A stretch of DNA of 54,845 nucleotides from Chromatiales bacterium (GTDB lineage Bacteria; Pseudomonadota; Gammaproteobacteria; SZUA-152), in contig JALSGT010000106.1 of NCBI GenBank assembly GCA_026982555.1, forward strand, positions 1-54,845. The letters are read 5' to 3'. Positions 9,301-18,051 of this stretch are shown here, piece by piece. Position 1 is the first letter of the stretch, and every line of letters begins with the position of its first letter. Both the position numbers and the translations under genes were made by a program. The notes under the pieces are model-generated. The model worked only from the letters and a program-made list of their open reading frames with translations, ran no database searches and was not told where the DNA came from.

Positions 9301-10357
9301 GGGCGAAGGTATTAATCGACTGATGGACGCGGTGGTAGAACCTGTACAGGAAACCCGCCGGGTGATTTCCGGTCTTGCGGATGGCGATCTCACCCAGAAC
9401 ATGAATGGCGAATTCGAGGGCGAGTTTGCCGAGTTACGTGATGCGGTGAATACCACCATGAATAAATTACTTAGCATGGTGAATGAGATTGGTACGGCCA
9501 GTGGCACCATTGCCTCGGCGGCCAATGAGATTTCACAGGGAACCGCGGATCTCAGTCAGCGTTCCGAGGAACAGGCTTCGTCACTGGAAGAAACAGCTTC
9601 CAGCATGGAAGAGCTGACGGGCACTGTGCGTCAAAATGCAGACAATGCGCGCGAAGCCAATCAACTGGCTAACAGCGCACGGGATGAAGCGACCAAGGGT
9701 GGAGAAGTGGTGGGTAAAGCGATTACCGCCATGGCTGAGATCAATCAATCGAGCAAAAAAATTGCCGATATTATTGGTGTTATTGACGAGATTGCTTTCC
9801 AGACCAATCTGCTGGCATTGAATGCCGCCGTAGAAGCCGCCCGTGCCGGTGAACAGGGGCGGGGCTTTGCAGTGGTGGCGGCCGAGGTGCGCAACCTCGC
9901 TCAACGCAGTGCTTCCGCAGCCAAGGAAATCAAATCACTGATTAACGACAGTGTGGAAAAAGTGACCGAAGGCAGCAAACTGGTGGATCAGTCTGGAGCC
10001 ACACTGGAAGAAATTGTGGGCTCAGTGAAAAAAGTCAGTGACATTATTGCCGAAATTGCTTCAGCGGGACAGGAGCAGGCCAGTGGTATTGATCAGATTA
10101 ACAAGGCAGTCACTCAGATGGATGAAATGACTCAGCAAAATGCGGCATTGGTGGAGGAGGCCGCTGCTTCCAGTGAGGCTATGAACGATCAGGCGGTTGC
10201 GCTGGATGACTTGATCGGCTTTTTCAAGACCGGTGAAAATACACGCCGCTCAGCGCCATCTGCACAACATGCGGCACGCCCTGCAGCCGCAAGTCCTGCC
10301 CCCGCTCGTCGCCCGGCTCCGAAAAACACCGGTGGCAGTGAATGGGAAGAATTTTAA
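6356..10357 (+). CDS. Giant soluble chemoreceptor: globin, six PAS, two HAMP-like units, MCP domain (Aer2-related)
   Basis: A 1333-residue protein without membrane helices. Residues 45-177 form a flavohaemoglobin-like globin with Tyr72 (B10), Gln94 (E7) and His126 (F8) in place, so haem and O2 binding are expected. PAS domains lie at about 210-325, 335-450, 460-575, 585-700, 707-823 and 832-948. Numbers 1, 2, 3 and 6 carry the FHKxPAHQ motif and a late EWxDVT Trp, as in the haem PAS of P. aeruginosa Aer2. Numbers 4 and 5 are of the BdlA-like EFNMDG type. Two HAMP-like units (954-1038) precede the MCP helices, whose tip contains [20 protein letters not shown]. The protein ends in EWEEF, like the CheR2-binding GWEEF of Aer2, and cheR follows directly. 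ATG 6356 has GGAG at 6343-6346. Confidence 0.95.
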   Translation: MASRKKAKMGADPLAWMQDSDTSPVKIVTSKPVERRKKPRSKKTASGLDVALLEKTFTALAPQGEALVKRFYAELFERYPDVKPMFDNTTVADQEKKLLAALQLVVNSLRKPEVLANALAHLGSKHHEYGARPEHYTAVAETLLDVMAEFAGELWTDDVHAAWHEALKTVATTMLAAGQTDNTGEEDKTMAASKKVVNEQIQEDMEASRMSSAINNTMTPIMMVDREFVVTFANKATVDLLKKHEKVLQDVYAGFSADNLIGINIDIFHKSPAHQRKLLDDPRNLPYQTDIEVGPLKFELNVTAQTDPAGNYIGTTLEWSDVTELRAKESTVARLQGTVDGAMTAMMMVDRDLVITYANESTVNLLQKHEAALAAVYPGFSVDKIVGTCIDTFHKNPAHQRKLLADSANLPYQTDIAIGDLKFALNVTAIMDAEGHYVGNALEWSDVTELRAKESAVARLQGTVDGAMTAMMMVDRDLVITYANESTVNLLQKHEAALAAVYPGFSVDKIVGTCIDTFHKTPAHQRKLLADPANLPYQTDIAIGDLKFALNVTAIMDAEGHYVGNALEWSDVTDLRQKEAVNADFASQIEAISRSQAVIEFNMDGTVIQANDNFLNTLGYRLEEIQGKHHSIFVEPGYVQSPEYARFWEQLNAGEFQAARYKRLGKGGKEIWIEASYNPIFGLDGKPFKVVKYATDVTESMNREADYSAQIAAISKSQAVIEFNMDGTIIQANDNFLNTVGYSQEEIQGKHHRMFVDPEYAQSPEYARFWEKFNAGEYESARYKRLGKGGREIWIQASYNPIFDLNGKPFKVVKYATDVTAEVEQEREVARLKSAVDGAQSNFMICDADLNITYCNPAVVGVMRARQSELRQIWPGFDADKLVGSNIDAFHKNPAHQRALLSDPGRLPAKAEIKVAGLEFEVNATMIIGPGGEYLGNMVEWKDVTEQKDAVRQIQNLIDDAVSGQLDKRIATEQFEGFLLNLGEGINRLMDAVVEPVQETRRVISGLADGDLTQNMNGEFEGEFAELRDAVNTTMNKLLSMVNEIGTASGTIASAANEISQGTADLSQRSEEQASSLEETASSMEELTGTVRQNADNAREANQLANSARDEATKGGEVVGKAITAMAEINQSSKKIADIIGVIDEIAFQTNLLALNAAVEAARAGEQGRGFAVVAAEVRNLAQRSASAAKEIKSLINDSVEKVTEGSKLVDQSGATLEEIVGSVKKVSDIIAEIASAGQEQASGIDQINKAVTQMDEMTQQNAALVEEAAASSEAMNDQAVALDDLIGFFKTGENTRRSAPSAQHAARPAAASPAPARRPAPKNTGGSEWEEF
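7357..8035 (+). repeat. Recent 375-bp in-frame tandem duplication of a PAS domain
   Basis: Bases 7357-7660 and 7732-8035 are the same sequence at an offset of 375 bp (125 codons), with about four mismatches over some 300 bp. Two of the changes alter residues (N to T in the FHKNPAHQ motif, S to P a little later). Synonymous positions are nearly all identical, so the copies are either young or homogenised by gene conversion. The first PAS (from 6983) is clearly older and more diverged. Confidence 0.95.
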
Positions 10358-10380
10358 CACCGGGTTTTGCATGGCGTGCA

Positions 10381-10410
10381 TGACAGTATATTGTCAGGGT
10401 TGATAACCTG
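10381..10410 (+). other. Two small adjacent inverted repeats between the receptor gene and cheR
   Basis: TGACA at 10381-10385 pairs with TGTCA at 10392-10396. An overlapping CAGG...CCTG pair spans 10395-10410. Both stems are short and neither has a T-run, so they are not a convincing terminator. They could trim or stabilise mRNA between the very long receptor gene and cheR, or be chance. Confidence 0.3.
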
Positions 10411-10434
10411 GCCACTATAAACGGGGCATTGGAA

Positions 10435-11334
10435 ATGGCAGCGAACAGTGTAATGGAGCGGGACGTTGATCAAGGGATTGAACAGGGGTCTGAAAAGGCG
10501 CGCGAGTTTACTTTTACCGGCGCAGATTTCCGGTTTATTCGTGACCTGGTGGCGGAGCGCACGGGTATTATGCTCTCGGAAAATAAACGTGACCTGGTGT
10601 ACGGTCGGCTTTCCCGTCGGTTGCGTGAGTTGGGTTTGTCATGTTTCCGGGATTATTGCAGCCTGTTGGAAAAAGGTGAATCAGAAGAAATGGTGCAGTT
10701 TGTTAATGCTATCACGACCAATCTGACCTCGTTTTTTCGCGAAGATCATCATTTTGAATTTCTGGGTAAAACGTTGTTACCGGCGTTATTGGAAAAAAAA
10801 CTCAAAAATAATTTGCCGCGGCGTTTGCGTATCTGGTCGGCAGGTTGCTCTACGGGTGAAGAACCTTATTCCATTGCCATGGTGTTAAAAGAAGTTTTGG
10901 GAAGTGATGACAAGTGGGATGCACGTATACTGGCCACTGACCTGGATACCAAGGTGCTGGAAAAAGCCAGTAACGGTGTTTATGAACAACAACGTGTGGA
11001 AGGTTTGACCAAAAACCGTTTGCAGCGATGGATAAAAAAAGGCAGTGGCAATAACGCGGGGAAAGTGCGTGTTTCACCGGAGTTGCAAGAAATTATTACT
11101 TTTAAGCAATTGAATCTGATGAATGACTGGCCCATGAGTGGACCCTTTGATCTGATTTTCTGTCGCAATGTTGTTATCTATTTTAACAAGCCAACACAAC
11201 AGGTGTTATTTGACCGTTATGCCGGGTTGCTTGATGAGGGCGGACATTTATTTTTAGGGCATTCGGAAACCATGTTTCAGAAAACTGATCGCTATCGATT
11301 GATCGGTAAAACCATCTACCAGAAAGAATGTTGA
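10435..11334 (+). CDS. cheR: Chemotaxis protein methyltransferase CheR
   Basis: A 299-residue S-adenosylmethionine-dependent enzyme that methylates receptor Glu residues for adaptation. It has the N-terminal helical domain, then the methyltransferase core with IWSAGCSTGEEPYSIAM (SAM loop) and FDLIFCRNVVIYFN. The beta-subdomain that docks receptor pentapeptides falls between these. A docking partner exists in the operon, because the preceding receptor ends in EWEEF. ATG 10435 is preferred over TTG 10429, with GGGG at 10423-10426. By order it corresponds to CheR2 of the P. aeruginosa Che2 cluster. Confidence 0.95.
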   Translation: MAANSVMERDVDQGIEQGSEKAREFTFTGADFRFIRDLVAERTGIMLSENKRDLVYGRLSRRLRELGLSCFRDYCSLLEKGESEEMVQFVNAITTNLTSFFREDHHFEFLGKTLLPALLEKKLKNNLPRRLRIWSAGCSTGEEPYSIAMVLKEVLGSDDKWDARILATDLDTKVLEKASNGVYEQQRVEGLTKNRLQRWIKKGSGNNAGKVRVSPELQEIITFKQLNLMNDWPMSGPFDLIFCRNVVIYFNKPTQQVLFDRYAGLLDEGGHLFLGHSETMFQKTDRYRLIGKTIYQKEC

Positions 11335-11358
11335 TAATATCATGACGTTATACATGGA

Positions 11359-12009
11359 ATGTTGGCGAGGCCTGTTGTGACTGCTATCTGTTCAAACCAA
11401 TCTCCGACTTTACCTCGCGCCTTGCGTGGTTTTGGACATGTTAAACGTTATTGGAATAAGAATAACAACCAAATCACTGCACAGATATTGCCTGGTGAAC
11501 TTTATGTCACCAAGATTGATGAAATGATTACCACCGTGCTGGGCTCATGTATTTCTGCCTGTGTACGTGACGCTTGTTCAGGCATTGGTGGTATGAATCA
11601 TTTTATGCTGCCTGCATCGAAAAATATGAATATTACCGATGGCAGTGCGGCGCGTTATGGCAACTTTGCCATGGAACAATTGATTAACGAGATATTAAAA
11701 AATGGTGGCCGGCGGAAAAACCTTGAAGTCAAACTTTTTGGTGGTGGACAGGTGCTGGCGCACATGACCGATGTGGGAAAACGGAATATTGATTTTGCAT
11801 TGGAATATTTACAACTTGAAGGCCTGAAGTTGATTGCTGAAGATCTGGGTGACCGCTATCCACGCAAGGTGCAGTATTGTCCATCCTCCGGCGCAGCACG
11901 CATGAAAAAATTACGTGCCGTACACAACCGTACAGTAACAGAGCGCGAAGAAGCCTATATGCATGAAATTGAAGAAACACCAGTAGCAGGTGATATTGAA
12001 TTATTTTAA
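11359..12009 (+). CDS. cheD: Receptor glutamine deamidase CheD
   Basis: CheD deamidates Gln side chains of chemoreceptors so that they become methylation sites. The catalytic Cys lies in VLGSCISACVRD and the catalytic His in GGMNHFMLP. The GGGQVL and SSGAARMKKLRA segments are also typical. The protein is 216 residues from ATG 11359. A GTG at 11377 with GCGAGG six bases upstream is an equally good start (210 residues), because conservation begins only near LPRALRGF. It lies between cheR and cheB. The C-terminus ends GDIELF, similar to the GGIDLF end of the divergent MCP. Confidence 0.93.
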   Translation: MLARPVVTAICSNQSPTLPRALRGFGHVKRYWNKNNNQITAQILPGELYVTKIDEMITTVLGSCISACVRDACSGIGGMNHFMLPASKNMNITDGSAARYGNFAMEQLINEILKNGGRRKNLEVKLFGGGQVLAHMTDVGKRNIDFALEYLQLEGLKLIAEDLGDRYPRKVQYCPSSGAARMKKLRAVHNRTVTEREEAYMHEIEETPVAGDIELF

Positions 12010-12054
12010 TGCGGGCATTTAAAAAGTTGAACGTAAAAACGGGACTCAATATCA

Positions 12055-13128
12055 ATGGATAAAATAAAAGTCTTGATCGTGGATGACTCGGCACTGGTGC
12101 GCCAGATGTTATCAGAAATGTTGAACAGCGCACCTGATATCGAAGTGATTGGTGTTGCCCATGACCCGATTATGGCGCGAGATAAAATCAAGGCATTGAA
12201 TCCTGATGTATTAACACTGGATGTGGAAATGCCACGTATGGATGGTGTTACCTTTCTCAGAAACCTGATGCGTTTGCGTCCTATGCCTGTTGTGATGGTT
12301 TCATCACTCACAGAAAAAGGGGCTGATATTACACTGGAGGCGCTGGAGCTGGGCGCTATTGATTTTGTTTCCAAACCTAAAACAGATTTAGCGCATACCC
12401 TGGAAGATTACACGGAAGAAATTATTGAAAAAGTGCGTGTTGCATCCAAAGCCAGGGTGAAAACGCTCGACCTGAATGTTGCCAAATTAACGCCCAGTGA
12501 GCGTCACAGTGCTGATGCGGTTCTGGAAAAACAGGCGTTCAGCAAACATTTTAAAACCACGGATCGTATTTTGGCGATTGGTGCTTCTACAGGAGGCACA
12601 GAAGCGATCAAGGATGTTTTAATGCAATTGCCACCGGATACACCGGGTACGGTTATTTCCCAGCATATTCCGGCGGCTTTTAGTGGACCGTTTGCCCGAC
12701 GGATGAATGGCATATCAGCAATGACCGTTTGTGAAGCGGTCGATGGACAGCAGATTGTTACCGGCCATGTGTATATTGCACCGGGTAACCGTCATTTGCT
12801 GGTCGAAAGGGATGGTGCAAGATTTATATGCCGTCTGAATGATGGTCCTGAAGTGAACCGGCATAAACCATCTGTGGATGTCATGTTTCGGTCCGTCGCA
12901 CACAATGTGGGCCCCAATGCGATTTCCGTCATTTTGACAGGCATGGGAAATGATGGTGCGCAAGGCATGCAGGAAATGCACGAGGCTGGTGCGCCAACAA
13001 TCGCACAGGATGAAAAAAGCAGCGTGGTTTGGGGTATGCCGGGTGAGGCGGTGAAGCTGGGCTGTGTGGATACGATAACGGGACTAAACAGAATACCGCA
13101 GGCGATTATCGCACTGATAAAGAAATAG
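12055..13128 (+). CDS. cheB: Receptor methylesterase and response regulator CheB
   Basis: A 357-residue protein with an N-terminal receiver domain (phosphoacceptor D56 in [10 protein letters not shown]) and a C-terminal methylesterase. The catalytic triad is S178 (IGASTGGT), H204 (SQHIPAAF) and D300 ([10 protein letters not shown]). Its spacing of 26 and 96 residues is the same as in E. coli CheB. It removes methyl groups added by CheR and is activated by CheA. It is the last gene of the che operon; the next gene on this strand (tpiA) starts 337 bp later. Confidence 0.95.
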   Translation: MDKIKVLIVDDSALVRQMLSEMLNSAPDIEVIGVAHDPIMARDKIKALNPDVLTLDVEMPRMDGVTFLRNLMRLRPMPVVMVSSLTEKGADITLEALELGAIDFVSKPKTDLAHTLEDYTEEIIEKVRVASKARVKTLDLNVAKLTPSERHSADAVLEKQAFSKHFKTTDRILAIGASTGGTEAIKDVLMQLPPDTPGTVISQHIPAAFSGPFARRMNGISAMTVCEAVDGQQIVTGHVYIAPGNRHLLVERDGARFICRLNDGPEVNRHKPSVDVMFRSVAHNVGPNAISVILTGMGNDGAQGMQEMHEAGAPTIAQDEKSSVVWGMPGEAVKLGCVDTITGLNRIPQAIIALIKK

Positions 13129-13465
13129 GTGACGCGCCTCACTGTTATTACGTTAAGCAATGAATGCTTATTGAGTCCAGGTTTTTGAGGCGTATCTTCA
13201 TTTATCGTAAGGGTTTCCACCCTGTCGTTTTACTCTGTACTAAAGAAAGTCGAACAAAAAACCGGTAATACTCCAGTCTCACCCTCTTTCCGGGTAGCGC
13301 TTAGCCTGACGGTTATGCCTTTAACCCCTTGATATTAATGTCCTATCGGTTGCCATTGTCTTTTGCCCGTCGTGCGGTTAACATTTGCGCCCTGATTTTC
13401 GGCTGTAGCGGCCTGTCCGTCGCTGCGGTGTAGTGGCAAAAGTGATATAAAAAGGAAATAAACGT
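13129..13465. other. Spacer between cheB and tpiA with weak hairpins
   Basis: The 337-bp spacer separates the che operon from tpiA. A six-base stem TAAGCA/TGCTTA at 13154-13170 and a four-base AGGG/CCCT stem at 13210-13223 followed by GTCGTTTT are possible termination sites, both weak. No ORF with a ribosome site is apparent. The tpiA promoter must lie here, but I could not place its boxes with confidence. The ribosome site AAGGAAA sits just before the tpiA ATG. Confidence 0.4.
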
Positions 13466-14215
13466 ATGCGTCAGACACTGGTAGCGGGTAACTGGAAAAT
13501 GAATGGTTCGTTGGAAGCTAACCAGCAGTTGCTGAACGGTATCAAGGCCGGTGTTGCAGAGGGTATGAGTGCCAAAGTGGTGGTGTGTCCACCGGCCATT
13601 TATATTCCACAGGCCGCGAGTTTGCTGAGCGACAGTCATGTTTCCTGGGGCGGCCAAAATCTAAGCCAGGAAAAATCCGGGGCGTTTACCGGTGAGATTT
13701 CTGCTGATATGTTGCTGGACCAGCAATGTGAATACGTGATCGTCGGGCATTCTGAGCGACGCGCACTGTATGGCGAGAGCGATGAGCTGGTCGCACGAAA
13801 GTATGGCGCAGCGCAGGCCGCAGGCCTGATTCCCCTTTTATGTGTTGGTGAGCTGCTGGAAGAGCGCGAAGCAGGCAATACAGAGTCCGTGGTTGCACGC
13901 CAGCTGGATGCTGTTATTGATAAAGTGGGTATCGCTGCCATTGCTGCGGGTATTATTGCTTACGAACCGGTTTGGGCCATTGGTACTGGTAAGACTGCCT
14001 CACCACAACAGGCGCAGGATGTGCATGCCTTTATTCGTCGGCGCGTGGCAGAAAAAGATGCCGGTGTCGCAGAAAAGCTGCAAATTCTTTATGGTGGCAG
14101 TGTGAAGCCTGATAATGCCGCTGAATTATTTGCCATGGCAGACATTGATGGTGGATTGATCGGTGGGGCATCATTGGATGCCGAAGGTTTTCTGGCAATT
14201 TGTCGGGCAGGTTAA
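13466..14215 (+). CDS. tpiA: Triosephosphate isomerase
   Basis: A 249-residue TIM-barrel enzyme that interconverts dihydroxyacetone phosphate and glyceraldehyde 3-phosphate in the cytoplasm. The active-site residues are present: K11 (GNWKMNG), H95 (IVGHSERR) and E167 (AYEPVWAIGTG). The phosphate-binding ends LYGGSV and GGLIGGASL are also there. Length is normal. A good ribosome site (AAGGAAA) precedes ATG 13466. The tpiA-secG-tRNA-Leu order is a common gammaproteobacterial arrangement. Confidence 0.97.
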   Translation: MRQTLVAGNWKMNGSLEANQQLLNGIKAGVAEGMSAKVVVCPPAIYIPQAASLLSDSHVSWGGQNLSQEKSGAFTGEISADMLLDQQCEYVIVGHSERRALYGESDELVARKYGAAQAAGLIPLLCVGELLEEREAGNTESVVARQLDAVIDKVGIAAIAAGIIAYEPVWAIGTGKTASPQQAQDVHAFIRRRVAEKDAGVAEKLQILYGGSVKPDNAAELFAMADIDGGLIGGASLDAEGFLAICRAG

Positions 14216-14301
14216 TGCTCCAGGCCGCCGCCTCGCAGGATAGCGCATGATATCTTTTATTTTAAGGTTTTTATTTTAAGAACATAGAGCAGAAAAAAAT
14301 T

Positions 14302-14700
14302 ATGCAAACAGCATTATTGGCAGTACATATTCTAGTGGCTATCGCCGTTGTTGTCCTGGTGTTAATCCAGCACGGAAAGGGGGCAGATGCAGGTGCAGCT
14401 TTCGGTGCGGGTGCGGCGGGTGGTGCATCAGGTTCGGTATTTGGCGCACAAGGTGCGAGCAACTTTCTTTCACGTACCACGGCGGTTTTAGCCACCGTTT
14501 TTTTTCTGACCAGTCTGTCCATGGCGTATATGTTTCGGACAGTGGACGCGCCAACCAGCCTGATGGAGCAGGGCTCTGCGGTGCCGATGACACAGGATGG
14601 GCCACCTGCTGTTGATAACAATACCGATGCACCGGTTATCCCTGTTGCACCCGAATCAGCCTCACCTGGTGAGGTTGGCGACGTTCCTGAAAGCCCATAA
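14302..14700 (+). CDS. secG: Preprotein translocase subunit SecG
   Basis: A 132-residue inner-membrane protein with two membrane helices (about 3-24 and 53-75). The conserved loop between them contains QHGKGADAGAAFGAGA and the GASNFLSR segment. SecG assists SecYE in protein export. The C-terminal tail after the second helix is Pro- and Asp-rich and longer than strictly needed, as often seen in this family. It lies 86 bp after tpiA. Two near-identical AT-rich stretches (TTTTATTTTAAG) occur in that gap. Confidence 0.92.
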   Translation: MQTALLAVHILVAIAVVVLVLIQHGKGADAGAAFGAGAAGGASGSVFGAQGASNFLSRTTAVLATVFFLTSLSMAYMFRTVDAPTSLMEQGSAVPMTQDGPPAVDNNTDAPVIPVAPESASPGEVGDVPESP

Positions 14701-14795
14701 TTGTTGTTTTTTAGCTCATATTCAAACCAGGTGCGATGCACAGTAAGCGGCACCCATAAGACTGGCGCGCGTGAAAGATGCGTGCCGAAGACATT

Positions 14796-14880
14796 GCCGA
14801 TGTGGTGGAATTGGTAGACACGCTATCTTGAGGGGGTAGTGGCGTAAGCCGTGCCGGTTCGACTCCGGCCATCGGCACCA
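14796..14880 (+). tRNA. tRNA-Leu, anticodon GAG
   Basis: An 85-base tRNA with encoded CCA. The acceptor GCCGATG pairs with CATCGGC. The anticodon stem CTATC/GGTAG (14823-14827 and 14835-14839) encloses loop TTGAGGG, giving anticodon GAG at 14830-14832. A long variable arm, typical of leucine tRNAs, is followed by a T-arm with GGTTCGACTCC. A leucine tRNA at this place after secG is shared with many gammaproteobacteria. Confidence 0.97.
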
Positions 14881-14989
14881 TTTTATGGCAGGTAACCCCC
14901 TGCCTGTGTTCGGGTTTGCCCGACTTTGGTGCAATATCAGTTGCAAATAACACATTGATTCCTATGGGTTATTGCCAAAACATCCAGCC

Positions 14990-15019
14990 TTGACAAGCTC
15001 TTTTGAACTAGCCTAGACT
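14990..15019 (+). promoter_or_regulatory. Probable sigma-70 promoter of the nuo operon
   Basis: A perfect -35 box TTGACA at 14990-14995 is separated by 18 bp from TAGACT at 15014-15019 (four of six matches to the -10 consensus). It is the best candidate in the region between the tRNA and nuoA, 165 bp upstream of the nuoA start. Confidence 0.55.
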
Positions 15020-15032
15020 CGGTGGTTCGCGT

Positions 15033-15055
15033 AAACGATTTGTGCCGGATCGTTT
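15033..15055 (+). promoter_or_regulatory. Hairpin in the nuo leader
   Basis: AAACGAT at 15033-15039 pairs perfectly with ATCGTTT at 15049-15055 around a nine-base loop. A six-T run follows some seven bases later. It lies between the presumed promoter and nuoA, so it could be an mRNA stabiliser or a weak attenuator. The gap between stem and T-run argues against an efficient terminator. Confidence 0.4.
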
Positions 15056-15184
15056 GAGGTATCTTTTTTATCGTTAGAAGGTATGTCTTTTTACAGAAAC
15101 GGGCGAGGGTTTGCGTGGTGGTTAACGACAACATAAACATAACTACAAAAATAATAATATTCTGCGGGCGGGATTCGAATCTTC

Positions 15185-15541
15185 ATGCTTGAAAATTATG
15201 TACCAATATTGGTGTTCTTGTTGCTGGGGTTGATTTTTGGCATTGCGCCGATTGCCATGGCGTATATGCTGGGGCCACAGCGACCTGATGATGCCAAGTT
15301 ATCACCTTATGAATGTGGTTTCGAAGCTTTCGAGGATTCGCGCATGAAGTTTGATGTGCGTTTTTATCTCGTGGCGATTCTGTTCATTATCTTCGATCTG
15401 GAAATTGCCTTCATGTTCCCCTGGGCCGTGGTGCTGGAAGAGCTGGGTGTGTACGGTTTCTGGGTGATGTTTGTCTTCCTGGCGATTCTGGTCGTGGGTT
15501 TTGCCTACGAATGGAAAAGAGGGGCTATGGAATGGGATTAG
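15185..15541 (+). CDS. nuoA: NADH:quinone oxidoreductase subunit A
   Basis: A 118-residue membrane subunit of complex I with three membrane helices (about 8-30, 60-80 and 87-110). The conserved loop [21 protein letters not shown] lies between the first two and joins the quinone-site region at the junction of membrane and peripheral arms. It is the first gene of the nuo operon, and its last 10 bases overlap the start of nuoB. Length is normal. Confidence 0.95.
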   Translation: MLENYVPILVFLLLGLIFGIAPIAMAYMLGPQRPDDAKLSPYECGFEAFEDSRMKFDVRFYLVAILFIIFDLEIAFMFPWAVVLEELGVYGFWVMFVFLAILVVGFAYEWKRGAMEWD

Positions 15542-16008
15542 AAGGCGTACTTGAAAAAGGGGTTGTTACGACCTCTGCCGACAAACTCATCAACTGGGCG
15601 CGCACAGGCTCGTTATGGCCGATGACTTTTGGTCTGGCATGTTGTGCGGTGGAGATGATGCACGCGGGTGCTGCGCGGTATGACCTTGACCGTTTTGGTA
15701 TTATTTTCCGCCCCAGTCCCCGGCAATCCGATGTGATGATTGTCGCCGGTACGCTGGTGAATAAAATGGCACCGGCGCTACGCAAAGTGTACGACCAGAT
15801 GTCGGAGCCGCGCTGGGTTATTTCCATGGGCTCCTGTGCCAATGGTGGAGGTTATTATCATTATTCCTATTCGGTGGTGCGGGGTTGTGATCGCATTGTA
15901 CCGGTGGATATTTATGTGCCGGGTTGTCCGCCCACAGCGGAAGCATTGTTGTACGGCATCATACAATTACAAAATAAAATAAAACGCACAAACACCATTG
16001 CCCGTTGA
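15532..16008 (+). CDS. nuoB: NADH:quinone oxidoreductase subunit B
   Basis: A 158-residue peripheral subunit carrying terminal Fe-S cluster N2, which reduces quinone. Ligand cysteines are seen in [19 protein letters not shown] and [13 protein letters not shown] 15532 gives the family-typical start [10 protein letters not shown] and overlaps nuoA by 10 bases. An upstream ATG at 15511 in the same frame would add seven residues inside nuoA and is unlikely. Confidence 0.96.
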   Translation: MGLEGVLEKGVVTTSADKLINWARTGSLWPMTFGLACCAVEMMHAGAARYDLDRFGIIFRPSPRQSDVMIVAGTLVNKMAPALRKVYDQMSEPRWVISMGSCANGGGYYHYSYSVVRGCDRIVPVDIYVPGCPPTAEALLYGIIQLQNKIKRTNTIAR

Positions 16009-16109
16009 TGCTTCTGGCCGGATGGCCGGAGCGGGACGGGATGTGCGCAGTAAGAAATGCGTGTTTGTGAAAGTCAGAGAAGTGGAGAGGGTGAGGGATA
16101 TTTTTGCTG

Positions 16110-16805
16110 ATGAGTGATGCTGTGGACAAACTTGTTGCGTGCCTGCAAGACCGTTTTGGTCGAGCGATTTCTGTGGGTGTTGCTTTTTCTGAAGCGACCG
16201 CTGAAATTGCCGCCAAAGATGTTCTGGCGACATGCACGGCCTTGCGCGATGAAACGGATTTTGCCTTTACGCAGCTTTCGGATCTTTGTGCTGTGGATTA
16301 TCTGACCTTTGGCCAGGCTGAGTGGGAGACCACGGGTGCAACGGGTAGTGGTTTTAGCCGTGGTGTTGATGATCGTGAGCTTGTCCCTGGCATTGGTGGC
16401 AATGAGCGTCGCTTTGCTGTGGTGTATCACTTGCTGTCCATTACACATAATGTCCGTTTGCGCCTCAAGGTTTATTTGAATGAAGATGAACCCATCGTAG
16501 ACTCCGTTGTGCCCATCTGGACAGGCGCTGATTGGTTTGAGCGTGAAGCGTTTGATCTTTACGGTGTTATGTTTACAGGCCATCCGGATTTGCGGCGTCT
16601 GTTGACAGATTATGGTTTTATTGGTCACCCTTTCCGTAAAGATTTCCCGTTGATCGGTAATGTTGAAATGCGTTATGACGCAGAAAAACGCCGTGTTGTT
16701 TATGAGCCCGTCAGTATCACACCGCGCACCCTGGTGCCCAAAGTGATCCGCGAAGATCAGGCAGACCACCTGACAGGTAATCAAGGTGGCAGCCACAATG
16801 CCTGA
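16110..16805 (+). CDS. nuoC: NADH:quinone oxidoreductase subunit C
   Basis: A 231-residue peripheral subunit (30 kDa family) that contacts NuoD. The signature [20 protein letters not shown] and the following [19 protein letters not shown] are intact. It is separate from nuoD, unlike the NuoCD fusion of enterobacteria. ATG 16110 gives the usual MSDA start. A TTG at 16104 is closer to the GAGGGA ribosome site (16093-16098) and cannot be excluded. It overlaps nuoD by eight bases. A 101-bp spacer rich in GGCCGG separates it from nuoB. Confidence 0.95.
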   Translation: MSDAVDKLVACLQDRFGRAISVGVAFSEATAEIAAKDVLATCTALRDETDFAFTQLSDLCAVDYLTFGQAEWETTGATGSGFSRGVDDRELVPGIGGNERRFAVVYHLLSITHNVRLRLKVYLNEDEPIVDSVVPIWTGADWFEREAFDLYGVMFTGHPDLRRLLTDYGFIGHPFRKDFPLIGNVEMRYDAEKRRVVYEPVSITPRTLVPKVIREDQADHLTGNQGGSHNA

Positions 16806-18051
16806 AATTAAAAATTACACCCTGAATTTTGGACCGCAACATCCATCGGCGCATGGCGTGTTACGTCTGGTGCTGGAAATGGATGGTGAAACCATTGAAC
16901 GTGCTGATCCGCATATCGGTCTGTTACATCGCGCCACCGAAAAGCTGGCGGAGTCCAAGCCTTATAATCAAAGCATTCCCTACATGGATCGGCTCGATTA
17001 CGTTTCTATGATGTGCAACGAGCATGGTTATGTGCTGGCGCTGGAAAAAATGCTGGGTGTTGAAGCACCGGAACGTGCGCAATACATTCGTGTCATGTTT
17101 GATGAAATCACACGTATTCTGAATCACTTGATGTGGTTGGGCGCGCATGCGCTGGATATTGGCGCGATGACTATTTTCCTCTATGCCTTCCGTGAACGTG
17201 AAGACTTGATGGATATGTATGAGGCAGTATCCGGAGCGCGCATGCATGCTGCGTATTATCGTCCCGGCGGCGTGTACCGTGATCTGCCGGGCAGCATGCC
17301 GCAATACGAGGCATCCAAATGGCACAGTCAAAAAGAAGTTGATGTCAAGAACAGCAATCGTCAGGGCAGTCTGCTGGATTTTGTCGAAGACTTTGTTCAG
17401 CGGTTTCCCAAGTGTGTCGATGAATATGAAACCCTGTTAACCGATAACCGTATCTGGAAACAGCGTACAGTGGATATTGGTGTGGTGAGTCCTGAACGTG
17501 CTCTGCAACTTGGGTTTACCGGGCCCATGTTACGCGGCTCCGGTATCGAGTGGGATCTGCGTAAAAAACAACCCTATGCCGTTTACGATAAACTGGATTT
17601 TGATATTCCGGTGGGTCTTACAGGTGACAGTTATGACCGCTATCTGGTGCGTGTTGAAGAAATGCGCCAGTCAAATAATATTATTAAACAATGCATCAAA
17701 TGGCTGCGAGAAAACCCTGGCCCGGTCATGCTGGATAATCATAAATTAACACCGCCTGATCGGGAACACATGAAAGGCGATATGGAATCATTAATTCACC
17801 ATTTCAAGTTATTTACCGAAGGCTATGCCTTGCCTGAAGGTGAAGTGTACAGCGCAGTGGAGCATCCCAAAGGTGAGTTTGGTGTGTATCTGGTTTCAGA
17901 CGGTTCAAACAAACCGTATCGTCTGAAAATTCGTGCGCCGGGTTTTGCGCATATTTCCTCACTGAATGAAATGACCCAGGGCCATATGCTGGCAGATGTG
18001 GTGGCGATTATCGGTACACAGGATATTGTATTTGGTGAGGTGGATCGCTAA
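16798..18051 (+). CDS. nuoD: NADH:quinone oxidoreductase subunit D
   Basis: A 417-residue peripheral subunit (49 kDa family, related to NiFe hydrogenase large subunits) that forms the quinone pocket with NuoB. The N-terminal [13 protein letters not shown] loop holds the conserved quinone-site His. The pattern [12 protein letters not shown] and the C-terminal end DIVFGEVDR are typical. ATG 16798 overlaps nuoC by eight bases, and the stop overlaps nuoE by one base (TAATG), so translation is coupled on both sides. Confidence 0.97.
   Translation: MPEIKNYTLNFGPQHPSAHGVLRLVLEMDGETIERADPHIGLLHRATEKLAESKPYNQSIPYMDRLDYVSMMCNEHGYVLALEKMLGVEAPERAQYIRVMFDEITRILNHLMWLGAHALDIGAMTIFLYAFREREDLMDMYEAVSGARMHAAYYRPGGVYRDLPGSMPQYEASKWHSQKEVDVKNSNRQGSLLDFVEDFVQRFPKCVDEYETLLTDNRIWKQRTVDIGVVSPERALQLGFTGPMLRGSGIEWDLRKKQPYAVYDKLDFDIPVGLTGDSYDRYLVRVEEMRQSNNIIKQCIKWLRENPGPVMLDNHKLTPPDREHMKGDMESLIHHFKLFTEGYALPEGEVYSAVEHPKGEFGVYLVSDGSNKPYRLKIRAPGFAHISSLNEMTQGHMLADVVAIIGTQDIVFGEVDR

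Larger units (their letters stand above)
14881..15184 (+). other. Spacer between tRNA-Leu and nuoA
   Basis: This 304-bp region has a GGCAGG/CCTGCC stem at 14887-14904 just after the tRNA, possibly involved in 3' processing or termination. It then has a likely nuo promoter (14990-15019) and a leader of about 160 bases with a seven-base-pair hairpin. No ORF with support was seen. The site before nuoA is only GGGCGGGA-like and placed somewhat far from the ATG. Confidence 0.5.
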
